Shown piece by piece: positions 9,362 to 18,446 of a stretch of DNA of 64,000 nucleotides. Under the pieces are notes generated by a model. That model was not told where the DNA came from, ran no database searches, and saw nothing but the letters and a program-made list of their open reading frames with translations. Position 1 is the stretch's first letter; each line of letters begins with the position of its first letter. Location: the NCBI GenBank assembly GCA_947475545.1, contig CANJLL010000001.1:124001-188000 (forward strand). The letters are read 5' to 3'. Source of the stretch: Chloroflexota bacterium. Lineage in GTDB: Bacteria; Chloroflexota; Limnocylindria; Limnocylindrales; CSP1-4. Made by a program: the position numbers and the translations under genes.

Positions 9362-11878
9362 TCAGCCCCGGAGCCGCGCGTTCCCCGGGTCGAACAGCGG
9401 CGTGGCCCCGGCAGCGGCGACGGTGACCGGATAGTGCTCGCCGAAGTACTCCACGAGCAGCCGGGTGCCGGCCACGGCCAGCTCCGGCGGCAGGTACGCC
9501 ATGAGGAGGTGCTTGCCGAGCGACGGCCCGGAGCCCGCGCTGGTCACGTACGAGCGGCGCCCCTTCGCGTCGGTGATCGGTGCTCCGTCCAAGGTCAGGA
9601 TGGGCTCGCGTCCCAGCATGTAGCGGGCCTCGCCGGAGGCGGACCGCGGGTCGTCCAGGGTGAGGGTGCAGAGTCGAGTGACCGGCGGGCGGGCGCGCTG
9701 GGCGAGGTACGCCTGGCGGCCGAGGAAGTCCTGCGCCTTCACCGATGGCCGGGCCATCCCGGCCTCGACCAGGTCGTAGTCCAGCTCCAATTCGGCGCCG
9801 TGCGCGCGGTAGCCCTTCTCGAGCCGGCCGGTCGTCGCGTAGACCCCGATCCCGGCCGCCATAACGCCCAGCGGCTGGCCCGCCGCCCAGAGCGTGTCCC
9901 ACAGCCGGAGCCCCTGCTCCATCGGGACGTAGATCTCCCAGCCCAGCTCGCCGACATACGACAGGCGCGCCATGAGGGCGCGCACGCTCCCGATCTCGAC
10001 GACCCGGCAGGTCCCGAACGGGAAGGCCTCGTTCGACAGGTCCACGCCGGAGGCAGCCGTCACCAGGTCGCGGGCCCGCGGGCCCCAGACCCCCACCGTG
10101 TACAGGGCGGACGTCATGTCCTGGACCTGGGCCGTGCCGTCGGCCGGAAGATGGCTCGCGAACCACTGCTTGTCGCGCATGCCCATCCCGCCGCCCGTCA
10201 CGACCCGGAAGCGGTCGTGCGCCAGCCGCATGATCGTCAGGTCGGCCACGATCCCGCCCGCGCCATTGAGGAGCGGCGTGTAGACGACGCGTCCCACGGG
10301 CACATCCACCTGGCCCACGACCAGGGCCTGGAGGTAGTCCAGGGCGCCGACGCCGGCGACATCGAAGATGGCGAACGCCGCCAGGTCGATCATCGCCACC
10401 CGGTCGCGCATCGCCAGGTGCTCGGCGTTGATGATCGGGGACCACCAGCGCGCATCCCACTCCGCCGATCGCGGCATGACCCGATCGCCGTACTCGGCCA
10501 GCAGCCGCTGGTTCGCGCCGTACCAGAACGGCCGCTCCCAGCCGGCCGCCTCGAAGAACTCGGCCCCAAGCTCCACCTGGCGGACGTGGACCGGGCTCAG
10601 GCGGACGTCCCGGTTCGACGCCCATTGCTCCATGGGGTGGACGATGCCGTAGGTCTTGTTGAACCACTCGGAGGTCCGTGACCGGATGTGGGCTGCGGTG
10701 CGCTGGCTGTCATGGAACCGGGCGATGTCGGAGCCGTGCGGGTCGATCTCGGGCGCCCCGTCGGTCATCCACTCGGCCACCGTACGGGCCACGCCGGGCG
10801 CCTCCTTGATCCAGACGGCCGCGGCCGACCACAGGCCCTTCACCTCGGGCGTCTCGCCCAGGATGGGGTTGCTGTCCGGCGTGAGCGACAGGAGCCCGTT
10901 GATGGCGTACCGGATGCCGACACGCTCGTCGCCCAGGATGTCGGGGACCAGCTCCAGCGCGTGCTCCATCTGGAGCTCGAAATCCTCGCGGGTGAACGGG
11001 AGCTCGGTGGGCGAGAGGGCGGACGCCGCGATCGACGGGATGTCGTCTGGGTCCATGAGGATGGGCCGGTGGGCGTACGAGCCCACCTCCAGGTCGCCGC
11101 CGTGCTGCCGCTCGTACATCCCGGTGTCCATGTCGCGGATGATCGGGAACCGGATCTCGCCGACCGTGTCCGCGAAGAGCGGGACGGGGCCCACGCTGAT
11201 CATCTGGTGCACCGCCGGGGTGAGCGGGATCGACGCCCCGGCCATCCGGGCGATGCGCGGGCTCCAGATCCCGCACGCGATCACGACCGTCTCCGCGCGG
11301 ATCTCGCCCTGGTCGGTCCGGACCGCGCTGATCCGCCCGTTGGTGACCTCCAGCCCGGTTACCTCCGTGTTGGCGCAGATCGTCAGGGCCCCCAGGGCCA
11401 GCGCACGCTCGCGCATGATCGTGCCCGCGCGCAACGAGTCCACCACGGAGACGCCCGGGGTGTTGAACCCGCCCAGGATCACCTCGTCGTTCACGAAGGG
11501 CACCAGCTCGCGGACCCGGGCGGGCGTGATGAGCTCGGATTCGATGCCCCACGCCTTCGACGACGCCAGCCGGCGCTTCAGCTCGTCCATGCGCGCGGAC
11601 GTCCGGGCGACCTCGATCCCGCCGCTCACCGTCAGCACGCCCATCTCGCGGTACTGCGCCACGCTGTCCAGGGTGAACCGGGTCATCTCCTTGGAGTGGT
11701 CGGTCAGGAAGATGAAGTTGGATGCGTGGCCCGTGGAGCCGCCCGGGTTGGGCAGGGTGCCCTTGTCGACCTGGACGATGTCACGCCAGCCCAGGCGGGC
11801 CAGGTGCCAGGCGATGCTGTTGCCGACGATGCCGGCGCCGATGACGACGACGCGCGCCCGCGACGGGAGTCCACTCAC
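9362..11878 (-). CDS. FAD-dependent oxidoreductase fused to GcvT aminomethyltransferase domain (dimethylglycine/sarcosine dehydrogenase-like)
   Basis: An 838-residue protein of the dimethylglycine dehydrogenase architecture. A DAO-type Rossmann fold starts at VVVIGAGIVGNSIAWHL (residues ~10-26), and GGSTGHASN is next to the site used for covalent flavin in relatives. An FAO_M linker follows, then a GcvT folate-binding domain from about residue 430 (RVAMIDLAAFAIFDVAG; YVGELGWEIYVP) and a C-terminal GcvT barrel. Known members oxidatively demethylate N-methyl glycines and pass the carbon to tetrahydrofolate. The start is GTG 11878, preceded by a GGAGGATC ribosome binding site about 7 nt away. 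Substrate could be dimethylglycine, sarcosine or another N-methyl amine. Confidence 0.88.
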   Translation of the reverse strand: MSGLPSRARVVVIGAGIVGNSIAWHLARLGWRDIVQVDKGTLPNPGGSTGHASNFIFLTDHSKEMTRFTLDSVAQYREMGVLTVSGGIEVARTSARMDELKRRLASSKAWGIESELITPARVRELVPFVNDEVILGGFNTPGVSVVDSLRAGTIMRERALALGALTICANTEVTGLEVTNGRISAVRTDQGEIRAETVVIACGIWSPRIARMAGASIPLTPAVHQMISVGPVPLFADTVGEIRFPIIRDMDTGMYERQHGGDLEVGSYAHRPILMDPDDIPSIAASALSPTELPFTREDFELQMEHALELVPDILGDERVGIRYAINGLLSLTPDSNPILGETPEVKGLWSAAAVWIKEAPGVARTVAEWMTDGAPEIDPHGSDIARFHDSQRTAAHIRSRTSEWFNKTYGIVHPMEQWASNRDVRLSPVHVRQVELGAEFFEAAGWERPFWYGANQRLLAEYGDRVMPRSAEWDARWWSPIINAEHLAMRDRVAMIDLAAFAIFDVAGVGALDYLQALVVGQVDVPVGRVVYTPLLNGAGGIVADLTIMRLAHDRFRVVTGGGMGMRDKQWFASHLPADGTAQVQDMTSALYTVGVWGPRARDLVTAASGVDLSNEAFPFGTCRVVEIGSVRALMARLSYVGELGWEIYVPMEQGLRLWDTLWAAGQPLGVMAAGIGVYATTGRLEKGYRAHGAELELDYDLVEAGMARPSVKAQDFLGRQAYLAQRARPPVTRLCTLTLDDPRSASGEARYMLGREPILTLDGAPITDAKGRRSYVTSAGSGPSLGKHLLMAYLPPELAVAGTRLLVEYFGEHYPVTVAAAGATPLFDPGNARLRG

Positions 11879-12089
11879 CGGGCAAGATCCTCCGTGAGCC
11901 GTGGGGCCCGGTCCGAAGGTGGCCGGGCTCGATCGAACGGACCGTGGTCGAATGATACGGTTGCGACGGGCCCTCCCAAACCGCGGGTGACGGCCCCCGG
12001 GCTCGGACGCGGCCGGACACCTCTGCTATCCTGTCGCCGGATGCGGCACCCCCGCGCGATCCGGTCACGGCGAACGTGATCGGCCCCGT

Positions 12090-12164
12090 TCCGGCGTAGC
12101 TCAGTGGTAGAGCGGGCGGCTGTTAACCGCCATGTCGTAGGTTCGAATCCTACCGCCGGAGCCA
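12090..12164 (+). tRNA. tRNA-Asn (anticodon GTT)
   Basis: Cloverleaf is complete. The 7-bp acceptor stem is TCCGGCG/CGCCGGA, the D arm GCTCAGTGGTAGAGC, the anticodon stem GGCGG/CCGCC with loop CTGTTAA (GTT at 12122-12124), and the T arm GTAGGTTCGAATCCTAC. The discriminator is G and CCA is encoded. It sits upstream of the luciferase-like gene. Confidence 0.97.
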
Positions 12165-12222
12165 CCCCTCCTCGTCGGGCGGGCTGGCCACGCAGGCACC
12201 ATCCCGCAGGAGCACCCACCGC

Positions 12223-13245
12223 ATGAGCCACCCCGTCACGTTCGGCGTGCGCATTCCCAACTCCGGGCCCCTGGCCTCGCCGCAGTCGATGTTGCGGGTC
12301 GCCCGAGAGGCGGAGGACCTGGGCTTCGACTCCGTCTGGGTTCACGACCACATCACGTGGACCGACGAGATCCACCGCACACACATCTCGTCGGGCAATG
12401 ACGAGGGGCACGCGGGCAACCCCACCCCGGACTTCTACGAGGCCCTGACCTCGCTCTCGTTCATCGCCGGCCACGTCCAGCGGGTGCGTCTCGGGATCGC
12501 CTGCGTGGTGGTGCCCAACCGGAACCCGGTGGTGACGGCCAAGCAGTTGGCCACGCTGGACGTGCTGACCGGCGGCCGGCTCGACGTCGGCGTGGGCCTG
12601 GGCTCCCCATCCACGGTCAAGTCGCGCGAGTTCGAGGTCATGGGCGTCAACAAGAAGGAGCGTGGCCGGATCGCCGACGACTACCTCCGGGCGATGAAGA
12701 CCCTCTGGGCGGACCACCCCGCCACCTACCACGGCGAGTACGTCTCCTTTGACGACGCGGCCATCTGCCCCAAGCCCCTCCAGCGGCCCAACCCGCCGCT
12801 CTGGGTTGGTGGCTGGACGGAGCACGCCATGCGTCGAACCGCGGCGCTGGGCGATGGCTGGCTGCCGGCCTGGTTGCTGCCCGAGGATATCGGGCGCAAG
12901 TTCGGCGAGGTCAAGGCGATGGCGGCGGCCAACGGGCGCGACCCGGAACGACTCAGCCTGGGCTTTGAGCCGTACGCCTGCATCGACGAGGATGGCGCCG
13001 CCGCCCGCGCCCAGGGCTGGGGCACGCTGGCCATCGGCCAGAGCACCTTCGAGCGCTCCATGAGCGTCGAGCAGCTCACTGCGGTGAGCCTCATCGGCTC
13101 GCCGGCGGAAATCCGCAAGCAGGTGCGCGCGTACAGCGACGCCGGGGTCTCGCATTTCGAGATGAAGTTCATCTACCCCACGCTGGATCGCCACAGCGAG
13201 ATGCTCCGGCTGTTCGCCCGCGAGGTGCTCTCCGCGTTCCGATAG
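12223..13245 (+). CDS. LLM-class flavin/F420-dependent oxidoreductase (luciferase-like)
   Basis: A 340-residue bacterial-luciferase-fold protein. The start MSHPVTFGVRIPNSGPL, then AREAEDLGFDSVWVHDHI, RVRLGIACVVVPNRNPVVTAKQLATLDVLTGGRLDVGVGLG and NPPLWVGG are the canonical strand and cofactor-loop segments of this family. Several F420-dependent members match this pattern (TIGR03619-like), so F420 rather than FMN is plausible. Substrate unknown. An AGGAG lies 10 nt before the ATG. It follows tRNA-Asn and precedes an epimerase on the same strand. A second F420-type protein occurs at 16088-16597, so the organism may make coenzyme F420. Confidence 0.85.
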   Translation: MSHPVTFGVRIPNSGPLASPQSMLRVAREAEDLGFDSVWVHDHITWTDEIHRTHISSGNDEGHAGNPTPDFYEALTSLSFIAGHVQRVRLGIACVVVPNRNPVVTAKQLATLDVLTGGRLDVGVGLGSPSTVKSREFEVMGVNKKERGRIADDYLRAMKTLWADHPATYHGEYVSFDDAAICPKPLQRPNPPLWVGGWTEHAMRRTAALGDGWLPAWLLPEDIGRKFGEVKAMAAANGRDPERLSLGFEPYACIDEDGAAARAQGWGTLAIGQSTFERSMSVEQLTAVSLIGSPAEIRKQVRAYSDAGVSHFEMKFIYPTLDRHSEMLRLFAREVLSAFR

Positions 13246-13313
13246 GTCGGGCCGGCGCTCGGGTGCCCCGGGAGCGCCCGGCGCCCCGGGGGGTCTCCTG
13301 TCCGACCATCGCG

Positions 13314-13319
13314 TACGCT
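13314..13319 (+). promoter_or_regulatory. Candidate -10 box (TACGCT) for a leaderless epimerase transcript
   Basis: TACGCT ends 8 nt before the ATG at 13328 and no ribosome binding site is present in between, fitting transcription start at or near the start codon. No strong -35 is visible. Confidence 0.4.
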
Positions 13320-13327
13320 TCACGCCT

Positions 13328-14311
13328 ATGCGGGTGGCGGTGACTGGCGGCTCGGGCTTTGTTGGCGGGGCGACGGTTCGTCGGCTCCTGGCGGAACATG
13401 CCGACGTCACGGTGCTGGACCGGGATCTCTCGCGGGCCGGCCCGCTGGCCGATGCCGGCGCCACCCTCATCCAGGACGACCTGAGCGACATCGCGCGCCT
13501 GGTGGACCGCCTCCGCGGGCACGACGCCGTGATCCATGCCGCCGGCTCGTACCGAGTTGGCCTGACGCCTGCCGAGCGTCCCGCCATGGCCGAATCCAAC
13601 GTGCAGGCGACCGGGCGGGTCCTGGAGGCGGCGGGACGAGTCGGGATCCCGCACGCGATCCACGTCTCGACGTACGGGATCTTCGGGGACACTCGTGGCC
13701 GCGAGGTGGACGAGGCCTACCGCCGGCCACCCACCGACGGGTTTCTTTCCTGGTACGACGAGACCAAGCTGGTCGCCCACCAGGACGCCGAGGCGCGCCG
13801 ACGCGCCGGGCTGCCGCTCTCCATCGTGCTGCTGGGCGCCGCGTACGGCCCGGGGGATCCGTCCGGTCTGGGCGACCAGCTGCGACGCGCGGCGCTGGGG
13901 CGGCTGCCGGCCGTGGGCTCGCCGACGCTGGGGGTCAGCTGGGCGCATGTCGATGACCTTGCGGACGGGATCGCCCGTGTCCTCTTCCGGTCGCGGCCGG
14001 GCGGCGACTGGAACCTGGGCGGCGAGACCGGGACCCTGGGGCAGGGGATCGCGGTCGCGTGCCGGGCCGCGGGGCGTCGGCCGCCGAGGCTGGTCGCGCC
14101 GCCGGCCCTCCTGCTGGCGCTCTCCAGGCTGGGGCCACGGGTCTGCTCGGCGCTCGGGTTTCCCGCGAACCTCGCGGAGGCCGTCCGCTCGACGCACGAC
14201 GTCACGTTCTGGGGAACGCACGCGAAGGCGGCGCGCGAGCTGGGCTACTTCTCGCGGTCGATGGAATCCGGGTTCCAGTCGACGTTCGGGCCGCTGCGCA
14301 AGACCGGGTAG
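13328..14311 (+). CDS. NAD-dependent epimerase/dehydratase family protein (extended SDR)
   Basis: A 327-residue extended short-chain dehydrogenase. The Rossmann motif TGGSGFVG is at residues 6-13; D34-type acidic residue for NAD follows (TVLDRD). HAAGSYRVG and STYGIFGD match the conserved strand segments, and the catalytic YxxxK is Y143-DET-K147. Relatives act on nucleotide sugars or on hydroxy-isoprenoid/steroid-like substrates; the specific substrate is not clear. The start codon has no Shine-Dalgarno sequence, but a -10-like box lies just upstream. It converges on the aldehyde dehydrogenase with only 25 bp between stops. Confidence 0.85.
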   Translation: MRVAVTGGSGFVGGATVRRLLAEHADVTVLDRDLSRAGPLADAGATLIQDDLSDIARLVDRLRGHDAVIHAAGSYRVGLTPAERPAMAESNVQATGRVLEAAGRVGIPHAIHVSTYGIFGDTRGREVDEAYRRPPTDGFLSWYDETKLVAHQDAEARRRAGLPLSIVLLGAAYGPGDPSGLGDQLRRAALGRLPAVGSPTLGVSWAHVDDLADGIARVLFRSRPGGDWNLGGETGTLGQGIAVACRAAGRRPPRLVAPPALLLALSRLGPRVCSALGFPANLAEAVRSTHDVTFWGTHAKAARELGYFSRSMESGFQSTFGPLRKTG

Positions 14312-14336
14312 CGCGGCGGCGGGCGATCGGCCCCCG

Positions 14337-16091
14337 TCAGCCCCGGAGGGCGTGGAACGCGATCGCCGGGAGTCGGTAGAGCGCCTGGTCCACTTCGAAC
14401 TGCACCAGGCGGGGGACCAGCCGGTGGGCCGTGCGGTGGCTCTCGAACCAGACCGGCTTGGGCCAGGCCACGAAGGGCGAACGGACCACCGACTTCTGTG
14501 GACGCCCGAACATCAACGGGTTGTGGACAAACCCGATCCCGGAGCCGATGTCCGTTCGATGGTGTCCCGGGAAGGCGCCCCAGGGCGTCACGCCGCTCCC
14601 GTACCCGATGGCCGACCAGTGGTTGAGCGAGATGGCGCCGTAGCGGAGCTGCTCGATCGCCAGCTCCACGGCGGGTCGCCCGGCGGGGTCGCGCATGGTC
14701 CGGGGGTCCACGATCATCGTCGCGTTGAGCGTGCCCCACAGCGCGTCGTTGGCGAACGTCGTGGCGCGCGCCAGGAACGTCTCCACGTCACTGCCCGGGA
14801 TCGTGGTCTCCGCCGTGACCGAGCAGAACGCCTCCACCCGGTAGCAGGGATCGCCCACGGCGTCCGGCGAGAGGCCACCGATCAGCATCCACGGCAGGTG
14901 GGCGTCATCCCCGGTGCCGATCAGCTCCGCCTCCGGATGGATCGCCGCGAACGTCGCGAACCGCTCTCGTGCCCCGGGGTAGTAGGCAAGGCGCGTGGGC
15001 GTGGCCGCCAGGCGCCGCCGGACCAGGTCCATCAGCGCGGTTCGCTGGGGCCAGCCCTCGGCCGTCACGATGACCCGGGATGTCGTGCAGTTGAAGCCCG
15101 CGTTGTTCGTGAGCATCGTGGCGATGTTGTCGGCGTGGTAGGCCAGCTCACGCCCCGACCAGCGGCCGGGCACGACGATGATCGGCGTCAGATTGCCCAG
15201 CTCGGCGCTGAACGGCTTGGTCACCAGCGGGTGGTCGCGGCGCTTGCGCTCCGCGCCGTCCGGCCCGGTCCCAAACACGATCGCTTCATAGGTGCGATCG
15301 GAGCCCGTGATGTGGATCGCGTCCACGTCGGGGTGGTCGCACAGGTAGCTGCCTTCCGGGGCGCCGCCATGCACGAACCGGAGGACGCCCGCCCGGACCA
15401 GCGGCGCCATCGCGGCCTCGTGCACCTCGGCGAGGTGGGCCATCACGGGGTGCGACTTGCAGACCACCACCTGGCTCTCGACGAACAGCTTGTGGATGAT
15501 GTCCAGGGGGCCGATGGACGACGCGTTCCCGGCGCCCAGGACCAGGCACACGCGTCCGGGCGGCGGTGTCCGGTAGGCCTCCGCCTGGGTGGCCGCCAAA
15601 CCCTCGACCGTGACGCCGGGCTCCATCCAGACGTCACCGACGCTCCCCAGGAAGAGGAGGTTGTCCCAGGTATCCACCGGGAAGACACGGGCCGTCACCT
15701 GGCCGTTGGGCAGAATCCGGACTGGTCCGGGGATCCGCGGGCGGCCATGCCTGGCGATGTCACGCAGGGCGTCGCGGTGGAGCCGCGTGCCGCGGATGAA
15801 CAGGTACGGTCCGACGATCCCTTCCTCGGCGGCAGCGGCCGAATCCGGGTCCATGCCCTCGTGGCGGGCCGAGAGCTCCGTCCACCGGTCGGCGACGGCT
15901 GCGGTGGCGCGCATGACCTCGTCGAGGAGCCGCGCCCGCGCCTCGGGTGACGTGGCGATCCAGGCATCACGGTTGGCGCGGACCGAGGCCACGGCCTGGT
16001 CCAGCGCCGCGCGCGGGCTGTCCATGGGGACGGGAAGGCGCGGCGTGTAGCCGAGGGCGCCGGCGCGCATCGGCTCCGCGGGCGCGGTCAT
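14337..16091 (-). CDS. Aldehyde dehydrogenase family protein
   Basis: A 584-residue aldehyde dehydrogenase-fold protein, longer than typical (about 490). The catalytic cysteine is C335 in NNAGFNCTTS, the general base is E297 in SAELGN, and the ITGS segment lies at 261-264. VCLVLGAGNASSIGPLD is the cofactor-binding region. An insert-rich N-terminus of about 130 residues and the extended C-terminal tail are unlike standard ALDHs, resembling the coniferyl/long-chain ALDH-like set. Substrate unknown. Its ATG overlaps the stop of the upstream deazaflavin-reductase gene by 4 nt, so the two form an operon, hinting at aldehyde and quinone or nitro detoxification. Confidence 0.82.
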   Translation of the reverse strand: MTAPAEPMRAGALGYTPRLPVPMDSPRAALDQAVASVRANRDAWIATSPEARARLLDEVMRATAAVADRWTELSARHEGMDPDSAAAAEEGIVGPYLFIRGTRLHRDALRDIARHGRPRIPGPVRILPNGQVTARVFPVDTWDNLLFLGSVGDVWMEPGVTVEGLAATQAEAYRTPPPGRVCLVLGAGNASSIGPLDIIHKLFVESQVVVCKSHPVMAHLAEVHEAAMAPLVRAGVLRFVHGGAPEGSYLCDHPDVDAIHITGSDRTYEAIVFGTGPDGAERKRRDHPLVTKPFSAELGNLTPIIVVPGRWSGRELAYHADNIATMLTNNAGFNCTTSRVIVTAEGWPQRTALMDLVRRRLAATPTRLAYYPGARERFATFAAIHPEAELIGTGDDAHLPWMLIGGLSPDAVGDPCYRVEAFCSVTAETTIPGSDVETFLARATTFANDALWGTLNATMIVDPRTMRDPAGRPAVELAIEQLRYGAISLNHWSAIGYGSGVTPWGAFPGHHRTDIGSGIGFVHNPLMFGRPQKSVVRSPFVAWPKPVWFESHRTAHRLVPRLVQFEVDQALYRLPAIAFHALRG

Positions 16092-16597
16092 GCGGCGCCG
16101 AGGCTTGCCGGATCTGCGTCCAGGGTGGCGTCGGTCGCCGCGCGCTCCAGCGCGACGACCGGGATTCGGTAGGGCGCGCGTGCCCGGTAGACGCGGTAGC
16201 CCGGATAGGTGCGCGCCGCCATGGCAAAGAGCCGCTCGTACTCCTCGCCGTCAGTGTCGCGCGCGACGACCTCGACCGACTGGGCCCGGACCTGGACGGT
16301 GACGTCGCCCCGGTCCGCCTCGATGTTCCGATACCAGGCCGGGATCTCGCCGCTCCCACCGCGGGACGCGATCACGGCCCAGCCACGATCGATCGGGAAA
16401 CCAAACAGCGCGACGGTCCGCGGATGTCCTGATCGCCGGCCGCGCGTGGTGACCAGGATGGTCTCGCAGCCCAGCACCCGCCCCAGCAGGCCGCGGCCGC
16501 CCGACCAGCGGTAGAGCAGGGGATGCAGGATGCGATCGAGCCGAGTCACAGAGAACCGGCCGATGAGCCGATAGGCGAAGTCCGGGAGGCGGCGCAC
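16088..16597 (-). CDS. Nitroreductase/deazaflavin-dependent oxidoreductase family protein
   Basis: A 169-residue protein of the F420-dependent Ddn-like family. Recognisable segments are [19 protein letters not shown] (phosphate/cofactor-binding basic segment), [20 protein letters not shown] and [12 protein letters not shown]. Family members use reduced F420 to reduce quinones or nitro compounds; others bind FMN. I place the start at the GTG 16597 ([15 protein letters not shown]), with GGAG about 13 nt upstream. The frame is open further to 16825, but that part is a Gly/Ala/Ser/Thr tract produced by a 9-bp DNA repeat and has no family similarity. Co-transcribed with the downstream aldehyde dehydrogenase (ATGA overlap). 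Confidence 0.8.
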   Translation of the reverse strand: MRRLPDFAYRLIGRFSVTRLDRILHPLLYRWSGGRGLLGRVLGCETILVTTRGRRSGHPRTVALFGFPIDRGWAVIASRGGSGEIPAWYRNIEADRGDVTVQVRAQSVEVVARDTDGEEYERLFAMAARTYPGYRVYRARAPYRIPVVALERAATDATLDADPASLGAA

Positions 16598-16675
16598 GCG
16601 CAGAGAGTACTCCGGGGGAGAGGACCGCTGGCAGCGCGCCGCGCGGGGCACGACTCGACGAACCATGCGTCCGCC

Positions 16676-16762
16676 GGTGCCGCCGCTGCCGCTGGCGCCG
16701 CTGGTGCCGCTGGTGCCGCTGGCGCCGCCGGTGCCGCCGCTGCCGCTGGCGCCGCTGGCCCC
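16676..16762. repeat. Degenerate 9-bp minisatellite in the divergent intergenic region
   Basis: About nine imperfect copies of a 9-bp unit (GGTGCCGCT and variants with GGC, GCC) lie between the divergent deazaflavin reductase (start 16597) and the small membrane protein (start 16867). On the minus strand the repeat is open and would encode a Gly-Ser/Thr-Gly tract, but I judge it non-coding. Confidence 0.75.
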
Positions 16763-16866
16763 ATGTGCCAGCATCGTTCGGCACTGGCGCCCGTGCTCAC
16801 TCGGGGCCAGCATGAACGCATACACGACAGGCGTCCCGGGATGCGTCCCGGAAAGGTTGCGGCGAC

Positions 16867-17187
16867 ATGCAGTTCGCGATCGAGATGGGCCCGGGGGCCC
16901 TCGTCCTGGTCCTGCTCGCGGCGGTGCTCTTTGGCCTCGTCGCGCAGTTGGTGGACAACGGTCAGACGATGTTCGGCTGGATGGTCGATTCGTTCGCGTT
17001 CGCGATCGGGGCCATCGTGGCCAGCGAGATGATCACCGCGTTGCGGACGGTCGAGCCCGTCTGGGACGGCTTGGCCATGCTGCCCGCGGTCTTCGGTGGA
17101 TTTGTCGTGGGGGTCGTCGTGGAGCTGGCGTACCGCCTGATCAGTGGCGGGGCGCATCGAAGCTTGCATGGGCCGACGTCGGCCTGA
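16867..17187 (+). CDS. Small integral membrane protein, unknown function
   Basis: A 106-residue hydrophobic protein. Three predicted membrane segments are visible: [20 protein letters not shown] (residues ~9-28), [15 protein letters not shown] (~43-57) and a C-terminal [20 protein letters not shown] (~72-91). The length and the acidic/polar loops resemble small GlsB/YeaQ-type or DUF-type membrane proteins, but I cannot assign it. It is divergent from the deazaflavin reductase gene and upstream of the polysaccharide deacetylase, with a tandem repeat on each side. Confidence 0.6.
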   Translation: MQFAIEMGPGALVLVLLAAVLFGLVAQLVDNGQTMFGWMVDSFAFAIGAIVASEMITALRTVEPVWDGLAMLPAVFGGFVVGVVVELAYRLISGGAHRSLHGPTSA

Positions 17188-17248
17188 GCGCGGCGATCCA
17201 ACCTGGGCGCGAGCCGGCCGGTCAGCATCGGCCGGCTCGCCGATTCCC

Positions 17249-17307
17249 GGCGCCGACGGCTGGGCCGGCGCCGACGGCTGGGCCGGCGCCGACGGCTGGG
17301 CCGGCGC
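17249..17307. repeat. 18-bp tandem repeat, three perfect copies plus a partial copy
   Basis: The unit GGCGCCGACGGCTGGGCC occurs at 17249-17266, 17267-17284 and 17285-17302, followed by a truncated copy. It lies 20 bp upstream of the deacetylase start and could overlap its promoter. Confidence 0.9.
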
Positions 17308-17327
17308 ACGGTAGTCTTCCGCTCGTC

Positions 17328-18367
17328 ATGCGTGCCCCGAGGATCGTCGCGCCGCCAGGACCCGCCGGCGTGGGCCCGCGGAGGCACGCGCCTGCGGTCG
17401 TGGCATGGATCTGGCTCCTGGCGGCCGCGCTGATCGCCGGCTGCGGGCCCACCGTGAGCCCCGCCATCTCGCCCGCGGGCACGCCGGCCGTGTTCCCGTC
17501 GGCCTGTCCGTCCAACCCGGCGGCGCCCAGCGGCGCCTCCTCGACGCCCAAGCCCGCGCTCAGCGCGCCGCTTCCGACGCCCGGGCCCACGACCTGCCCT
17601 GGTCCCACGCCGACGCCCACCCCATCGCCGACGCCGACGCCGTCACCGTCTCCCACGCCGACCCCCTCGCCGACGCCGACGCCGACGCCGCTGCCAACGC
17701 CCACCCCGACGCCCGGCATCAGCCGGCTCATCGTCAACGGCGCCCGCACCAGCAAGGACGTGGCCCTCACCTTCGACATGGGGGGCCGGGTGGGCGACGC
17801 CCTCGCCATCGCCGGCTACCTGGTGGATCATGGCGTGCAGGCGAGCGTCTTCATGACCGGCGCGATGGCCGACAACACCGCGACCGACGCGGGCCGCAAG
17901 GTGCTGGCCATCGTCCAGGCGCACCCGACCCAGCTCAGGCTGGGCAACCACTCGTACGCCCACGCCGATTTCACGACGTTGACCGCGGCCCAGATGGCCG
18001 ACGAGCTGCTTCGGACCGAGGCGGCCATCGTACGGACGTCCACGCTGAACGCGCGCCCCTACTTCCGGCCCCCCAGCGGGCGTACACCAGGGCGGTCCTC
18101 GCTGGCGTCGGTGCCGCCGGCTACGGGCTGAGCATCTACTGGGACATCGACACCATCGATTGGCGCCCAATCAACAACCCGGGTGGCCCGGCCGGCCCGA
18201 CGGCCGACGAGATCGTCAGCAAGGTGCTGACCAACGCCAAGGGTGGCTCCATCGTGCTCATGCACCTGGGCGGCTACGAAACCTACGCGGCGCTGCCCCG
18301 GATCGTGGACGGGCTCCGGAGCCGCGGCTTCAACCTCGTCAACCTGGACCAGCTGCTCGGCGGCTGA
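17328..18367 (+). pseudogene. Polysaccharide deacetylase lipoprotein, disrupted by a one-base frameshift
   Basis: The protein starts with a lipoprotein signal ([10 protein letters not shown], lipobox Cys39), followed by a long Pro/Thr/Ser linker (about residues 80-128) and a NodB-type deacetylase domain. Motifs are [18 protein letters not shown] (the zinc-binding HxxxH) and RPYFRPPSG. Reading then breaks: in this frame translation ends at 18131, while the rest of the domain (IYWDIDTIDWRP and GGSIVLMHLGG) continues in another frame to the stop at 18367. One missing G in the run at 18078-18080 would restore a single ORF of about 347 residues. The second metal aspartate of the usual TFDDG is Met here. 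It may be a real mutation or an assembly error. Expected role: N-deacetylation of peptidoglycan or another surface polysaccharide. Confidence 0.8.
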
Positions 18368-18446
18368 CGGCGATCGCGCGGGCCGACGGCCACCGCGCAG
18401 GCCGACGCCGCGATTCGGCCTCGCCGCGGGGCGTGGCCCCGGCGCC

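Noticed and set aside
12041..12079. A 12-codon leaderless ORF upstream of tRNA-Asn, after TATCCT at 12027-12032
   Set aside because: Too short to support; the spacing to the box could be chance.
11875..13692. Minus-strand open frame of about 600 codons over tRNA-Asn and the luciferase-like gene
   Set aside because: It runs antisense through a complete tRNA and two clear plus-strand genes.
16598..16825. N-terminal extension of the deazaflavin reductase-like protein through the Gly/Ser/Thr repeat
   Set aside because: The segment arises from a 9-bp DNA repeat, has no family similarity, and a GTG with GGAG upstream gives the normal length.
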